A stretch of 64,000 bases of DNA from Saccharopolyspora elongata (GCF_004348985.1 NZ_SMKW01000031.1:1-64000); one strand, 5' to 3'. Positions 53,204 through 62,145 are shown, numbered from the stretch's first letter. The notes: generated by a model from the sequence alone, not told the origin. Numbers and translations are program-made.

Positions 53204-54433
53204 GTGAGGGTCCTGACCATCTCGCCCACCACCAGGAATCGTCATGCCGCGACGGCACTGGGGCTCATCGCTCTGGCCACGCTGCTGTCCATGAGCGTCT
53301 GGTTCTCCGCATCGTTCGTCGTTCCACAGCTGCAGCAGCTGTGGAACCTCAGGAGCGGGCAGAGCTCGCTGCTGACGATCGCGGTGCAGCTGGGTTTCGT
53401 GCTCGGGGCCCTCACCTTCGCCGCTACGGGCCTCGCCGATGCAGTGCCAGGCCGCCGGCTGATGTGCGTAGGTGCGCTCGGCGCCGCTGCGGTGAACCTG
53501 GGTCTGCTCTGGGCTCCGGGTTTCGCCGTGGCGCTGCTGCTGCGCACGCTCACCGGTGCTTTCCTCGCCGCCGTCTACCCTCCAGCGCTAAAGGAAGTGT
53601 CGTCGTGGTTCCAGCGCGGCCGCGGCACCGCGCTGGGAGTCATGATCGGGGCGCTCACGCTGGGCTCCGCCGCACCACAGCTGGTCAAGGCCGCCGGTGG
53701 TCTCGACTGGAAGCTCGTGATCGTCGCGACCTCCGTCCTCACCGCGACAGGCGGGTTGACCACGCTGCTCATCCGCGGTTCGGGGCCGTTCCCCTTCCCG
53801 AAGTCGGTGTTCAACCTCAAGTCCGCGCTGCGAGCCAGCCGGAGCCGACGAGTTCTGCTCGCCAACGTCGGCTACGCCGGCCACATGTGGGAGCTCTACG
53901 CCATGTGGGCCTGGGTCGGGACCTTCCTCGCCGGCCTCGACGGATTAGCCGGCTCACCCAACGGTGCCCAGAACGCCGCCTTCGCCGCGTTCATCTGCAT
54001 CGGAGTGGGAGCCATCGGCTGCCTTGTCGGCGGTCGCATCAGCGATCATTTCGGCCGGGCCCAGTCCGCGCTGATCAGCCTGGCTTGCTCGGGAGGAGCC
54101 GCCGTCGTGCTCGCGTTCATCCACTCGCTGCCGTTGCCACTGGTCGTCGCCGTGTGCGCATTCTGGGGGTTCTGGGTGATCGCGGACTCCGCTCAGTTCT
54201 CCGCGATGGTCACCGAGAACGCCGACCAGCGCTACGTCGGCAGCGCCGTCTCCTTCCAGCTGTCCATCGGGTACGTGATCACCGCGGCGACCATCTACCT
54301 CGTCCCCGTCCTCGTTGAGAGCGCTTCCTGGACAGCGGCTCTGCTCGTGCTCGCCCTTGGACCGGCAGTCGGAATCGGAGCTCTGCTCGCCTACCTTCGC
54401 CCGGCGGCCCCCAGCAGTGAAGTCGATCGATGA
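53204..54433 (+). CDS. MFS transporter
   Basis: The 409-residue protein has 12 helices of the major facilitator type (ATLLSMSVWFSASFVVPQLQQL region as helix 1, and RISDHFGRAQSAL as the central loop motif near 280). The closest type seems to be nitrate/cyanate- or oxalate-like NNP-type permeases, but I cannot pick one. It begins 4 bp after the acyl-CoA synthetase stop and overlaps the next gene's ATG at 54430, so it belongs to the same operon. Confidence 0.82.
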   Translation: MRVLTISPTTRNRHAATALGLIALATLLSMSVWFSASFVVPQLQQLWNLRSGQSSLLTIAVQLGFVLGALTFAATGLADAVPGRRLMCVGALGAAAVNLGLLWAPGFAVALLLRTLTGAFLAAVYPPALKEVSSWFQRGRGTALGVMIGALTLGSAAPQLVKAAGGLDWKLVIVATSVLTATGGLTTLLIRGSGPFPFPKSVFNLKSALRASRSRRVLLANVGYAGHMWELYAMWAWVGTFLAGLDGLAGSPNGAQNAAFAAFICIGVGAIGCLVGGRISDHFGRAQSALISLACSGGAAVVLAFIHSLPLPLVVAVCAFWGFWVIADSAQFSAMVTENADQRYVGSAVSFQLSIGYVITAATIYLVPVLVESASWTAALLVLALGPAVGIGALLAYLRPAAPSSEVDR

Positions 54434-54450
54434 CCATTCGGAGGAGAAGA

Positions 54451-55452
54451 ATGACGGACCACGCAACGATGCGCGCGTGGCAGGTCACCGAGCTGGGCGA
54501 ACCGGCGCAGGTCCTGGCCACTGCGGAGGTTCCGAAACCCGAACCCGGGCCCCGCCAGGTCCGGGTCCGCGTGACGGCTGCCGCGTGCAACTTCGCCGAC
54601 GTGCTGCTGTGCCGGGGCAAGTACCAGGCGAAACCCGAACTTCCGTTCACGCCAGGAGTGGAGCTGTGCGGCGCCGTCGACGAGGTCGGGCCTGGATCCT
54701 CACCGGAACTGCTGCACCGCCGCGTCGTCGGCCGACCGGTCCTGCCGCACGGCGGATTCGCCGAATACGCTTTGCTGGAAGCACATTCGTCGTTCGTCGT
54801 GCCTCCGGACCTCGACGACATCACGGCCGCAGCACTGCACCTGACCTACCTGACGCCGTGGCTCGGCCTGCACCGCCGTGCCCAGCTCCAACCGGGAGAA
54901 GTCCTGGTCGTCACCGGAGCTGCCGGCGGCGTCGGAACAGCAGCCGTGCAGCTCGGGGTGGCAGCGGGTGCGCAGGTCATCGCCATCGTGTCCGATGCGC
55001 GCAAAGCCGCGACCGTGCGCGGGCTCGGCGCCACCAACGTCATCGACCGCAGCAGCACGGACGTGATCGAGGCGGTCCGCGAGATCACCGACGGGCACGG
55101 CGCCGACGTGGTCTTCGAATCCGTGGGCGGCGAGGCGTACCGGCAGGCGTCGAAGTACATCGCCTTCGAGGGCCGCATCCTGCTGATCGGCTTCGCCAGC
55201 GGCACGATCCCGCAACCGCGCCTCGACCACGCCTTCGTCAAGAACTACAGCGTTCTCGGCCTGCACTGGTCGCTCTACCTGGACCACCAACCCGAACTGG
55301 TCCGGGCCGCCCAGGACGACCTCTTCGAGCTGGCCCTGGCGAAACGAATCAAACCGCTGGTCCGGACGGCTCCCGTGGACGACCTGCCGCAAGCCCTCGA
55401 GGAGCTCGCCGGCAACCGTGCCCTGGGAAAAACCGTCCTGACCAGCGGGTGA
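54451..55452 (+). CDS. Zinc-free MDR oxidoreductase (NADPH:quinone reductase-like)
   Basis: The 333-residue protein has the quinone-oxidoreductase pattern: AACNFADVLLCRGKYQAKPELPF region near residue 45, GVELCGAVDEVG, and the NADPH motif GAAGGVGTAAVQLG near 158. Zinc ligands are lacking. It may reduce an enoyl-CoA or quinone. ATG 54451 is used because GGAGGAGAAG precedes it; an ATG at 54430 would overlap the MFS gene. It is the last intact gene of the operon. Confidence 0.87.
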   Translation: MTDHATMRAWQVTELGEPAQVLATAEVPKPEPGPRQVRVRVTAAACNFADVLLCRGKYQAKPELPFTPGVELCGAVDEVGPGSSPELLHRRVVGRPVLPHGGFAEYALLEAHSSFVVPPDLDDITAAALHLTYLTPWLGLHRRAQLQPGEVLVVTGAAGGVGTAAVQLGVAAGAQVIAIVSDARKAATVRGLGATNVIDRSSTDVIEAVREITDGHGADVVFESVGGEAYRQASKYIAFEGRILLIGFASGTIPQPRLDHAFVKNYSVLGLHWSLYLDHQPELVRAAQDDLFELALAKRIKPLVRTAPVDDLPQALEELAGNRALGKTVLTSG

Positions 55453-56199
55453 CCGTGTCCGCATCGAGCCCAGTGACCTTGATCAGCCCGGCGAGCAGCT
55501 CCTCCACGCTGAACGCATCGGTGAAGTGCAGCCGGGACACCCGTCCCTCGTGTTCCTCTGGCAGTCCGATCCAGGCGCTCAGCCCGAGCGGGGCGGCCAC
55601 CTCTTCGGCGAAGAACGTGCCGAGTGACTTGCCGGTGATCCGACGCACGACCTCCCCGACCAGAAACCCGTAGGTGACGGCGTGGTAGACGTGCTCGGTG
55701 CCCGGCTGCCACAGCGGCTTCTGCGCCTCGAGTGAACGGATGACCGGGTGCCATGCGCACGCCTGCTCGAACGTCAGCGGTCCGTCGACGAGCGGGAGAC
55801 CGGCCTGGTGTGACAGCAGCCAGCGCACTTTGATCTGTTCCTTGCCGTTGGCGGCGAACTCCGGCCAGTACTGGGCCACCGGGGCGTCCAGATCCAGCTC
55901 ACCGCGCTGTGCCAGCAGATGGGCACAGATTGCGGTAGCGCCTTTCGTCGTGGATGCGACATGGACGACGGTGTTCTTGCGCCACGGTCGTTCGCCTCGC
56001 GATCGGCGAGCCCTCCCCACAGGTTGGCGACGGGGCGGCCGCCCACGTAGACGCTGCACGCCGCGCCGACCTCGCCGGGGGCCTCGAAGTTCGCGTGGAA
56101 CGCGTCAGCGAGCTTTCCCCAGCCTTCCTCTACACCATGCTCGAGGTCGTCACCACCACCGCTCACGGAGGCGTTGTCGCGGCCCTGATTGGCTGTCAT
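55453..56199 (-). pseudogene. Serine beta-lactamase/esterase (class C-like), frameshifted and 3'-truncated
   Basis: From ATG 56199 the frame MTANQGRDNASVSG reads on to GGRPVANLWGGLADREAND. A one-base shift near 55985 then continues RPWRKNTVVHVASTTKGATA, where S-T-T-K is the SxxK nucleophile motif, then LLSHQAGLPLVDGPL and the YHAVTYGFLVGEVV tyrosine motif. The protein-like text ends around TGLDADTVTR, just past the stop of the convergent oxidoreductase gene. The C-terminal half of the family (about 400 residues in all) is missing. It therefore has two defects and is not functional. Confidence 0.8.
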
Positions 56200-56473
56200 T
56201 CGGATATCCAATCTCTCGTTGCGGTTTTGTCGCCCAGGTGCCCGCTATCGATGGCGTTGGTCAGCCGTTCCCGCTCGGACTGATCCACTGACACTCCGGG
56301 GGTTCCGAAGAGACTCCTCGGTGAGCTCCACAGGCCGGACGACTTCGCGGATCGGGTTCCGTTCGCCGCGCTCGGCTGTAGCGGGCGCGGCCTCGGGAGG
56401 AGGTGTTCCAGCACCCTCCCGCAGGCGCCGTAAATTGGACGGCGCCTACTCGCAGAAGACACGCAAACGGGTG
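56200..56473. other. Gap without a gene
   Basis: No supportable feature in these 274 bp. Confidence 0.35.
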
Positions 56474-56800
56474 TTACTTCTCGGCCGTGCCGGGTTTCCC
56501 GCTGATGGATTCCTGATAGACGTCCGCGTAGGTGCGCGAGTCCTTGATCAGGTCGTCGCAGAAGGCAGCGACGTCGTTGCCGATGAGTTCCAGGATTCCC
56601 CTGTTGGCCGCGACGCCCTCCTCGAAGAAATCGATGATCCCTGAGAGCAGGGGCCCGTCGAGCAAGTCGGTCGGTCCAACCTTGAAGATGTACCTCTGAA
56701 TCTCCTTGTAGACGATCTGGTAGTCCGGCGGGAGCGCCTTGACCCGCGCCATGTGCGCCCGCCACTGCTTCTTTCCCTCGATGATGTCCTGGATGCCCAC
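56474..56800 (-). CDS. DUF1048 family protein
   Basis: The 108-residue cytoplasmic helical protein has the DUF1048 pattern: WRAHMARVKALPPDYQIVYKEIQRYIF region, then FEEGVAANRGILELIGNDVAAFCDDLI. DUF1048 genes occur in pairs beside PadR regulators; the function is unknown. It follows the paralogue by a 1-bp gap in the same operon. Confidence 0.87.
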   Translation of the reverse strand: MGIQDIIEGKKQWRAHMARVKALPPDYQIVYKEIQRYIFKVGPTDLLDGPLLSGIIDFFEEGVAANRGILELIGNDVAAFCDDLIKDSRTYADVYQESISGKPGTAEK

Positions 56801-56801
56801 G

Positions 56802-57158
56802 TCAGCCTCCTAGCCGGCCCAATTTCTTCGCGACGTTCCTGTTCAACTGCTTGCGCCACCGGTCGCGATAGCTCCGGGCCCCTTCGCCGCCGGCCAGCGC
56901 CGTGCAGAAGCCCTCGATGTCGTCACCCAGCACCTCGTGAATGCTCTGCCCATCGGACGCTGTCTCTTCGAGCAGCCCCAGAGCATTGTCGAGAATCGGC
57001 ATCAGGTTTCGACCGGTGAAGTCCGAGTAGAGGGAAAGATGACCCTTGATCTCTTCCCACGCCGCCCGGTAGTCGGCCGGCAATGCCTCGGCCCGGGCTT
57101 CGAACGCCTTCCATTCCCTGGTGAGATCGCTGCCTGTGATGGTCTCCCAGAAGTTCAT
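56802..57158 (-). CDS. DUF1048 family protein (paralogue)
   Basis: The 118-residue protein shares the pattern of its neighbour: REWKAFEARAEALPADYRAAWEEIKGHL, then LLEETASDGQSIHEVLGDDIEGFCTAL. Its ATG at 57158 overlaps the PadR stop by 4 bp (ATGA), with GGGCGGGG ahead. It appears to be an old duplicate of the next gene. Confidence 0.87.
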   Translation of the reverse strand: MNFWETITGSDLTREWKAFEARAEALPADYRAAWEEIKGHLSLYSDFTGRNLMPILDNALGLLEETASDGQSIHEVLGDDIEGFCTALAGGEGARSYRDRWRKQLNRNVAKKLGRLGG

Positions 57159-57481
57159 TCCCCGCCCTCCTTGAGCTTGTCGATCCGTGATGAGACGTAC
57201 TCCCATTTCGCCCAGAACGTCGTGAGTTCTTCGCGCCCAGCGTCGTTGAGCGCATAGAACTTGCGCGGCGGGCCTAGCCCGGACGGTCGTTTCGTCACCT
57301 GGACGAGCCCGTTCTTCTCCAGCCGTAGCAGGATGGTGTACACCGTCCCCTCGACGACGTCGGCGAAGCCGAGTTCGTTCAGCCGACGCGTGATGGCGTA
57401 CCCGTAGGTCTCCTCGCTGCCGATGATTTCAAGCACGCAGCCCTCAAGCGTGCCCTTCAGCATCTCCGTCAGGTCGTCCAT
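57155..57481 (-). CDS. PadR-family transcriptional repressor
   Basis: The 108-residue protein has the PadR winged-helix: MLKGTLEGCVLEIIGSEETYGYAITRRLNEL region, then VVEGTVYTILLRLEKNGLV and PPRKFYALNDAGREEL for the wing. PadR proteins bind palindromic operators near their own promoter. The start ATG 57481 has GAGGG upstream. Inverted repeats lie directly before it, so autoregulation of this three-gene operon is likely. Confidence 0.9.
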   Translation of the reverse strand: MDDLTEMLKGTLEGCVLEIIGSEETYGYAITRRLNELGFADVVEGTVYTILLRLEKNGLVQVTKRPSGLGPPRKFYALNDAGREELTTFWAKWEYVSSRIDKLKEGGE

Positions 57482-57503
57482 CGTGGACCCTCTTCGGTCT
57501 CCT

Positions 57504-57550
57504 GGTACTTCGTAGTACCGAGTACCACTACACAGTAGCACAGAGTAGTG
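57504..57550 (-). promoter_or_regulatory. Probable PadR operator: overlapping inverted repeats
   Basis: Two dyads stand 22-70 bp upstream of the PadR start. GGTACT-TCGT-AGTACC (57504-57519) has perfect 6-bp arms, and CACTAC (57526-57531) pairs exactly with GTAGTG (57545-57550). Between them CTAC-ACA-GTAG also pairs. Tandem dyads at this spot are typical of self-regulated PadR genes. Confidence 0.65.
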
Positions 57551-57569
57551 AACCAATGTCCAACGATCG

Positions 57570-57770
57570 GTGAGCGCAGACCACGGAAGCGATTCGAATC
57601 TGAACCTCTTCCGCCGCTACTTCGACCTGGTCGCCGCCGGCCGAAAAGCCATCGAGGTCCGAGTGCGGTATCCGAACCTGCGCAGCCCCAAGGCCGGCGA
57701 CCACCTCCGGTTCGGGGTGCGGCTGCGACGACACCCTCACTCGCGTCAAGCGGGTGAGCCGGTACGGCAG
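57570..57770 (+). pseudogene. ASCH-domain gene, frameshifted
   Basis: From GTG 57570 the frame runs LNLFRRYFDLVAAGRKAIEV, then RVRYPNLRSPKAGDHLRFG, the first half of an ASCH RNA-binding-like domain (pattern LNLxxxYFDLIxxGxKTIEVRVxYPNLR). After about 57717 the next frame gives CDDTLTRVKRVSRYG, the following beta-strands of the same domain. The single-base shift inactivates the gene. Confidence 0.65.
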
Positions 57771-57947
57771 GGGTGGTTGTCCTCTTCGGACGGTCAGCGG
57801 TTCCCCACGGCGTCGAGCCGGCAGAACGCCCTGGCGGCGTTGAAGGAGTACGGGACACTGCGCCGCACGATCAACGCCGCCCGGTACCTGTCAGATCCGG
57901 CGTACCGGCGCAAGATCTCCCGGCAGTTGAACAATCAGGCGCTTGGC
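57771..57947 (+). mobile_element. Tn3-family transposase scrap
   Basis: Directly after the ASCH pseudogene come SSSDGQRFP, from the catalytic region of Tn3-type transposases, and then NALAALKEYGTLRRTINAA, RYLSDPAYRRKISRQLN from their C-terminal region. In full-length Tn3 transposases these blocks are well separated, so there is a deletion. Resolvase and terminal repeats are absent. Confidence 0.68.
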
Positions 57948-57980
57948 GACAGCTCCCCCGATACTCGGCGCACCGCGGGC

Positions 57981-58997
57981 TCACGATCGGTCGCTCCGGC
58001 GCGGCGACGCGTGTATCTGGACCGCGTAGACCAACCAGCCCACCACCGCCAGGCCGACCCAGTTGATCCCGCGGTACACCAGGACGATGGCCATTGCTTG
58101 CGCGACCGGTGCTCCGGAGGACACCAGCACGCCGAGCAGCCCGGCCTCCGCCAGGCCCGCGCCCCCGGGCATGATCTGCAATGCGATGCTCGCCTGCACG
58201 ACCAGGAAACCCATCACGAATGCCGACCACGACACCGGGGCGCCCAAGGCGACGACGGTGGCCATCAAGCTCAGGAAGTCGAACACCCAACTCAGCGCAG
58301 CGATCGCCAGAATGACCGCCCATTGGGACCGGCTCGGCCGGAGCAACCGCACCCGTTCCGACATGCGGCGCGCGGCCGCATCGGGATCCGCCGCCCAGCT
58401 TCCTCGTTCGAGCAGCGGAATCCGTCGAGCAAGCCTGGTCAGTCCTCGCAGGCCACGGTGCAACAGTTCTGCATGCGTCACGACCCGCCAACACGCCCAC
58501 GATGCAGAGGCGATGCCCAGGACGAGGACGACTGCGATGAACGTCGGAATGCTGCCGGACGTTCCCAAGCCGACAACGCCCAGCACCATCAACACCACCG
58601 TCGCCACCACCCCGCTCAGCACTGTCGACCACACGGCCAAGGCGACACCTACGTCCCGTTGGCGCAGCTGGTAAGTCGCATACGCGAAGCCGGCCGGGTC
58701 TCCGAGCGCGGGCAACGTGGTCGACAGGGCGTTCTCGGCGAAGTGAATCGCTTGGACGGCCCGCACCCCCAAGTGCACCCCACCAGCTATCAGCAGGCGC
58801 CGGTGCAGTTCCCCGTACGCCACCAAGCTGCCGAGACCGAGCAAAGCCGCGACGACGACCCACTCCCAGCGCAAGCCCGCGAGGGCGGCACGCAACCGGC
58901 CCGACTCGCCGGTCAACGCAGGCAGCTGCCATGCCAGGACGCCGACTCCCGCGACCAGCACGGACCACTGGACTGTTCTGCGCACGACCTTCTGCAT
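57981..58997 (-). CDS. Lysylphosphatidylglycerol-synthase-type flippase membrane protein
   Basis: The 338-residue protein has about eight helices and the UPF0104/LPG-synthase transmembrane pattern. AVQAIHFAENALSTTLPALGDPAGFAYATYQLR region near residue 80-110 and MPGGAGLAEAGLLGVLVSSG near 280 are the typical loops of this group. Related domains flip lipids or lipid-linked sugars. No aminoacyl-transfer domain is fused. It stands alone between the Tn3 scrap and a large gap. Confidence 0.82.
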   Translation of the reverse strand: MQKVVRRTVQWSVLVAGVGVLAWQLPALTGESGRLRAALAGLRWEWVVVAALLGLGSLVAYGELHRRLLIAGGVHLGVRAVQAIHFAENALSTTLPALGDPAGFAYATYQLRQRDVGVALAVWSTVLSGVVATVVLMVLGVVGLGTSGSIPTFIAVVLVLGIASASWACWRVVTHAELLHRGLRGLTRLARRIPLLERGSWAADPDAAARRMSERVRLLRPSRSQWAVILAIAALSWVFDFLSLMATVVALGAPVSWSAFVMGFLVVQASIALQIMPGGAGLAEAGLLGVLVSSGAPVAQAMAIVLVYRGINWVGLAVVGWLVYAVQIHASPRRSDRS

Positions 58998-59779
58998 TGC
59001 CGCCCTCGCTGCTCGAAGTCCGCCTGCCTACGGTGGCATGCTGCGCACCCGCCAACCGAACTGAGGCCTCCCCTCCCACAGCAACCACCCCAGGTGGCCG
59101 TCGGCTGTCCTGCACCGCAGATCACTTCCCTGGAGTACCCGTGCCGACACCGAGCCCGCGACGCCTATGCACGGCAGAGTGCTTGGCGAGCTCGCGTCGA
59201 TGAGCTCGTTCGGCGCGGTGTTGATCAGTACTGGCGCAAGCATCGGCGCGCATACGGAATCGACGGCGCCGGAACCAAGGCGCAACGGCCAGTGACGAGC
59301 CGGATTGACATTCCGTCCGGCCGAATCAGCCATGAGCAAAGCTGTTTCGCGGACGTCCACAGCAGACTCTATGAAGACAAGTAATGACTCATCCATATGA
59401 GTCAACTACCCTTGATCACCAGGAGCTGAAGTTCGGAAAGACTTACCGTGAAGGCGGCGCCAGTGGCGGCGTCTCCGAGTAGAAGCCCCGGCGGGCGATG
59501 AGAAACGGCCCCGCCGGGGCCGTCGAAGCGGTCGGCAGGCTCTCGTACCCACGAGCGTCAAGACCACCTGCAGCACACCCACAAAGGCCCGACATCTCAG
59601 GCTCCGCAACCGAGCTTCCAGGGCACCCCGAGCAGCGGACCGTGGCTACTGACGCGGCGGCCTCTTTGGTTCCTCCTCCTGTTCGACTGCTCCCCTCTTC
59701 GCCGATTCGTCCCCGCTCACAGCAGGCTGATCGGACTGTTCCTCTTCACGCTGCTGCACAGGCCGAATCGGATTGGTGG
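58998..59779. other. Large gap with no supportable gene
   Basis: A frame on each strand over 59028-59405 stays open, but neither has recognisable protein. The only structure noted is a GC-rich hairpin at 59505-59523. Confidence 0.45.
59505..59523. terminator. GC-rich hairpin, possible terminator
   Basis: ACGGCCCCG is followed after one base by its complement CGGGGCCGT. It is a strong short stem but lacks a T-run, and no gene clearly ends just before it. Confidence 0.25.
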
Positions 59780-60028
59780 TCAGTAGCCGAGGAGACCCGC
59801 TCCGAATGAAATGAAGAACGCGGCTACCAGCACGACGACGACAGCGATCGCGATCAGCCAGATCCACTTGGTCGGACGTGCCGAAGGCTTGGTCTTGTAC
59901 GAGAGGCCTTCGGTGGCCGATGCCGACTCCGGCGGTGTCTCCCCAGGCGGTACCGAGCCGCCCTGCTCCAAGCCTGGCGTGCGATCCGGGTCAGGATCAG
60001 GAGGCTCGTGGGACCCTCGTGTGGACAT
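59780..60028 (-). CDS. DUF6480 family small membrane protein
   Basis: The 82-residue protein has a proline/acid-rich cytoplasmic head (PPDPDPDRTPGLEQGGSVPP, residues 9-28), a basic patch and one C-terminal helix (IWLIAIAVVVVLVAAFFISF, residues 55-74). This head motif is the mark of DUF6480, widespread in actinobacteria and of unknown role. There is no good ribosome site before ATG 60028. Confidence 0.8.
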   Translation of the reverse strand: MSTRGSHEPPDPDPDRTPGLEQGGSVPPGETPPESASATEGLSYKTKPSARPTKWIWLIAIAVVVVLVAAFFISFGAGLLGY

Positions 60029-60425
60029 GCCTAGTGGCTACCCGCACCGTCGTTGCCGAAACGACAAGCTCCTGGTGCTCCACTGTTCGCCTCGGGATGC
60101 ACGTGCATCGACTGAACCTCGGCGCCGGGCCGGAAACAATCGTCGGCCAGGCTCCTATGGGCGCCGAGCTCGGTTGGGTGAAGGCCCGCGGACGAGACGA
60201 GCAGAATCGCGCGACCGGCGCGCGCCGGGTGGCCCTGCGGAAGCCATGTCGTCCACGGCCACGAGCAACGCGCTTCTACAGGCCGAACGGCGTCATGCGG
60301 AAATCCTGATCCATTGATCGTGTGCACCACGCATGCACCGAGGAGCGCTCGGGTAGCCGAATGGCAGGCTGCGTTCTATGAACGGCCAGCTCCGCACCGC
60401 ATCAACCGGAAAGGACATCCGAGCC
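60029..60425. other. Gap between DUF6480 and CBS genes
   Basis: No gene is supported in these 397 bp. It probably includes divergent promoters for the two flanking genes. Confidence 0.35.
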
Positions 60426-60842
60426 ATGACGACGGCACGGGAGATCATGACCAGCGGCGCACAGTGCGTTCAAACCGACCAGACGGCGGCCGACGCCGCA
60501 CGGATCATGGCCGAACTCGGCGTCGGCGGCCTGCCGATCTGCGGACCAGACAACAAGATCAAAGGAGTCGTGACCGATCGCGACCTGGTCACCAAGGTCA
60601 TCGCCAAGGGCCGGGATGCCGGCACGTTCCCGGCCGGCGACCTGGGCCAGGCGGAGGCCGTCACCATCGGCGCGGACGATCCCGCCGACGAGATCCTGCG
60701 GACGATGAGCCAGCACAAAGTCCGGCGATTGCCCGTCATCGACGGCGATCAACTGGTTGGCATGGTCAGCTTGAGCGACATCGCACGATCGCTACCCCAC
60801 ACGGAGGTGGGAGAGCTGGTGGACACACTTTCCTCCGACTGA
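60426..60842 (+). CDS. Tandem CBS-domain protein
   Basis: The 138-residue protein consists of two CBS motifs. The first runs from AREIMTSGAQCVQTDQTA to GVVTDRDLVTKVIAKG, the second from AEAVTIGADDPADEILR to GMVSLSDIARSL. Pairs of CBS motifs bind adenosine nucleotides and act as energy or ionic sensors. ATG 60426 is chosen with GGAAAGGA about 10 bases upstream; an earlier ATG at 60378 lacks a site. It is often a stress gene in actinobacteria. Confidence 0.9.
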   Translation: MTTAREIMTSGAQCVQTDQTAADAARIMAELGVGGLPICGPDNKIKGVVTDRDLVTKVIAKGRDAGTFPAGDLGQAEAVTIGADDPADEILRTMSQHKVRRLPVIDGDQLVGMVSLSDIARSLPHTEVGELVDTLSSD

Positions 60843-61155
60843 ATCGGCGGTTTGCGTCTCGCTCTTCCGGGGTGCTCTACAGCGCTGCGGATAAGGCGCG
60901 AATAGGCACGCGGTGACGTAGGCGACCAAGAGGGGTACTCGAATCCTATGAGTGGATCGCCGGCGCCGCCCTGGATACGCATCGTCACGCTGAATGTCTT
61001 GTCTTCGCAGTACGCTGACGGACCGCGTCGAATGGAGGCGATTCGCGAGGAGCTGCGAGCTCTGATGCGAGTTCGCGACGTCTCTTTCGCGAACGGCTGC
61101 TGGACGGTGAGGGCGACCGTCTCACGGAGACACATTCCAAGACGAACGAACGTTG
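60843..61155. other. Gap upstream of the methyltransferase cassette
   Basis: No gene is supported in 313 bp. It probably carries the promoter of the cassette. Confidence 0.35.
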
Positions 61156-62145
61156 GTGGATGAGTTGGAAGGGCGAACCAGCGTCGAAGCCATAGATGGC
61201 GACACCGGCTTTTGGACTGATGGCGACGCGCTGGAGGCCTGTCTGCGCGAGAGACCGCCTCGGATTCCGGCGCACTTCGGCTACGACGCGCTCGGGTCAG
61301 AACTCTTCGAGGAGATCACCGAGCTACCGGACTACTACTTGACCCGCGTGGAAGACGCTTTGCTGCAGCGGCATGCCGGGGCGATCGCGGACGAACTCGG
61401 AACACCGTGGGTCGCCGAACTGGGCAGCGGCAGCGCGAAGAAGACACGAGTACTGCTCACAGCGTGCGCTGCCCGGCGTCGAACGACGTTCCTTCCCATC
61501 GATGTCAGCCGCGAAATGCTCGTCTCCAGCGGCGATGCGCTGGCCGCCGACTGCCGCGAGGTGACCGTGCGCGGGTTGTGGGGCCGGTACGAAGCGGGGC
61601 TTCGCTGGATCCGCCGACAACGTCGCGCGCCGGTCACGATGATGTTCTTGGGGAGCACGTTGGGAAACACGACCACCGCCGAACGCCACGCGCTGCTCGC
61701 GGAGATCGAGCGCACACTCGCACCTGGCGACCGCTTTCTCGTTTCAGCAGACCTGGTCAAACCCAAGCACGTCCTCGAAGCCTGCTACAACGATCCGCCG
61801 GGCGGTTCCGCGTTCGTGCGTTTCCGCCTGAACCACCTGGCCCACCTCAACCGTTGCTTCGACGGTGATTTCCTGCTCGACCGCTTCCAGGCGCGGGCCC
61901 ATTACAACGAGCACACCCGCACGGTCGAAGGCCACCTCTACGCCACCACGGAGCACATGGCGGAACTGCGCGCACTGGACATCCGGCTGGAGTTCAAGGT
62001 AGGCGATTCGATCAACGTCGGATTCTCCGCGAAGTTCGATCCGACGCACTTCATCGATGAGATGCGCGACTTCGGCCTGCTCCCCCACCGGCATTGGATG
62101 GACGAGCGCTGGCAGTACGGGCTCTTCCTCTTCTCCCGCCGTTGA
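61156..62145 (+). CDS. EgtD-like SAM-dependent methyltransferase (histidine-methyltransferase family)
   Basis: The 329-residue protein fits the EgtD family: HFGYDALGSELFEEITELPDYYLTRVE-type opening near residue 40, the SAM site VAELGSGSAKKTRVLL near 88, and FLGSTLGNTTTAERHALL near 163 with the Asn that binds substrate carboxylate in EgtD. The motif that in mycobacterial EgtD reads TEISAKF (its Glu holds the substrate amino group, from memory) here reads NVGFSAKF, so that Glu is missing. No egtB or egtC lies nearby. Ergothioneine synthesis is therefore doubtful and another amine may be methylated. The start is GTG 61156 or TTG 61153. It heads a four-gene set. Confidence 0.82.
   Translation: MDELEGRTSVEAIDGDTGFWTDGDALEACLRERPPRIPAHFGYDALGSELFEEITELPDYYLTRVEDALLQRHAGAIADELGTPWVAELGSGSAKKTRVLLTACAARRRTTFLPIDVSREMLVSSGDALAADCREVTVRGLWGRYEAGLRWIRRQRRAPVTMMFLGSTLGNTTTAERHALLAEIERTLAPGDRFLVSADLVKPKHVLEACYNDPPGGSAFVRFRLNHLAHLNRCFDGDFLLDRFQARAHYNEHTRTVEGHLYATTEHMAELRALDIRLEFKVGDSINVGFSAKFDPTHFIDEMRDFGLLPHRHWMDERWQYGLFLFSRR

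Noticed and set aside
57570..59384. Plus-strand frame of about 600 codons
   Set aside because: Only the first 125 codons match anything (ASCH and Tn3 scraps); the rest is opposite the flippase gene.
59028..59405. Minus-strand frame of 125 codons in the large gap
   Set aside because: Starts near a possible ATG but has no domain, no ribosome site and mixed composition.
61156..62145. Assignment as egtD of ergothioneine synthesis
   Set aside because: The key Glu of the substrate site appears missing and no egtB, egtC or egtE is nearby.
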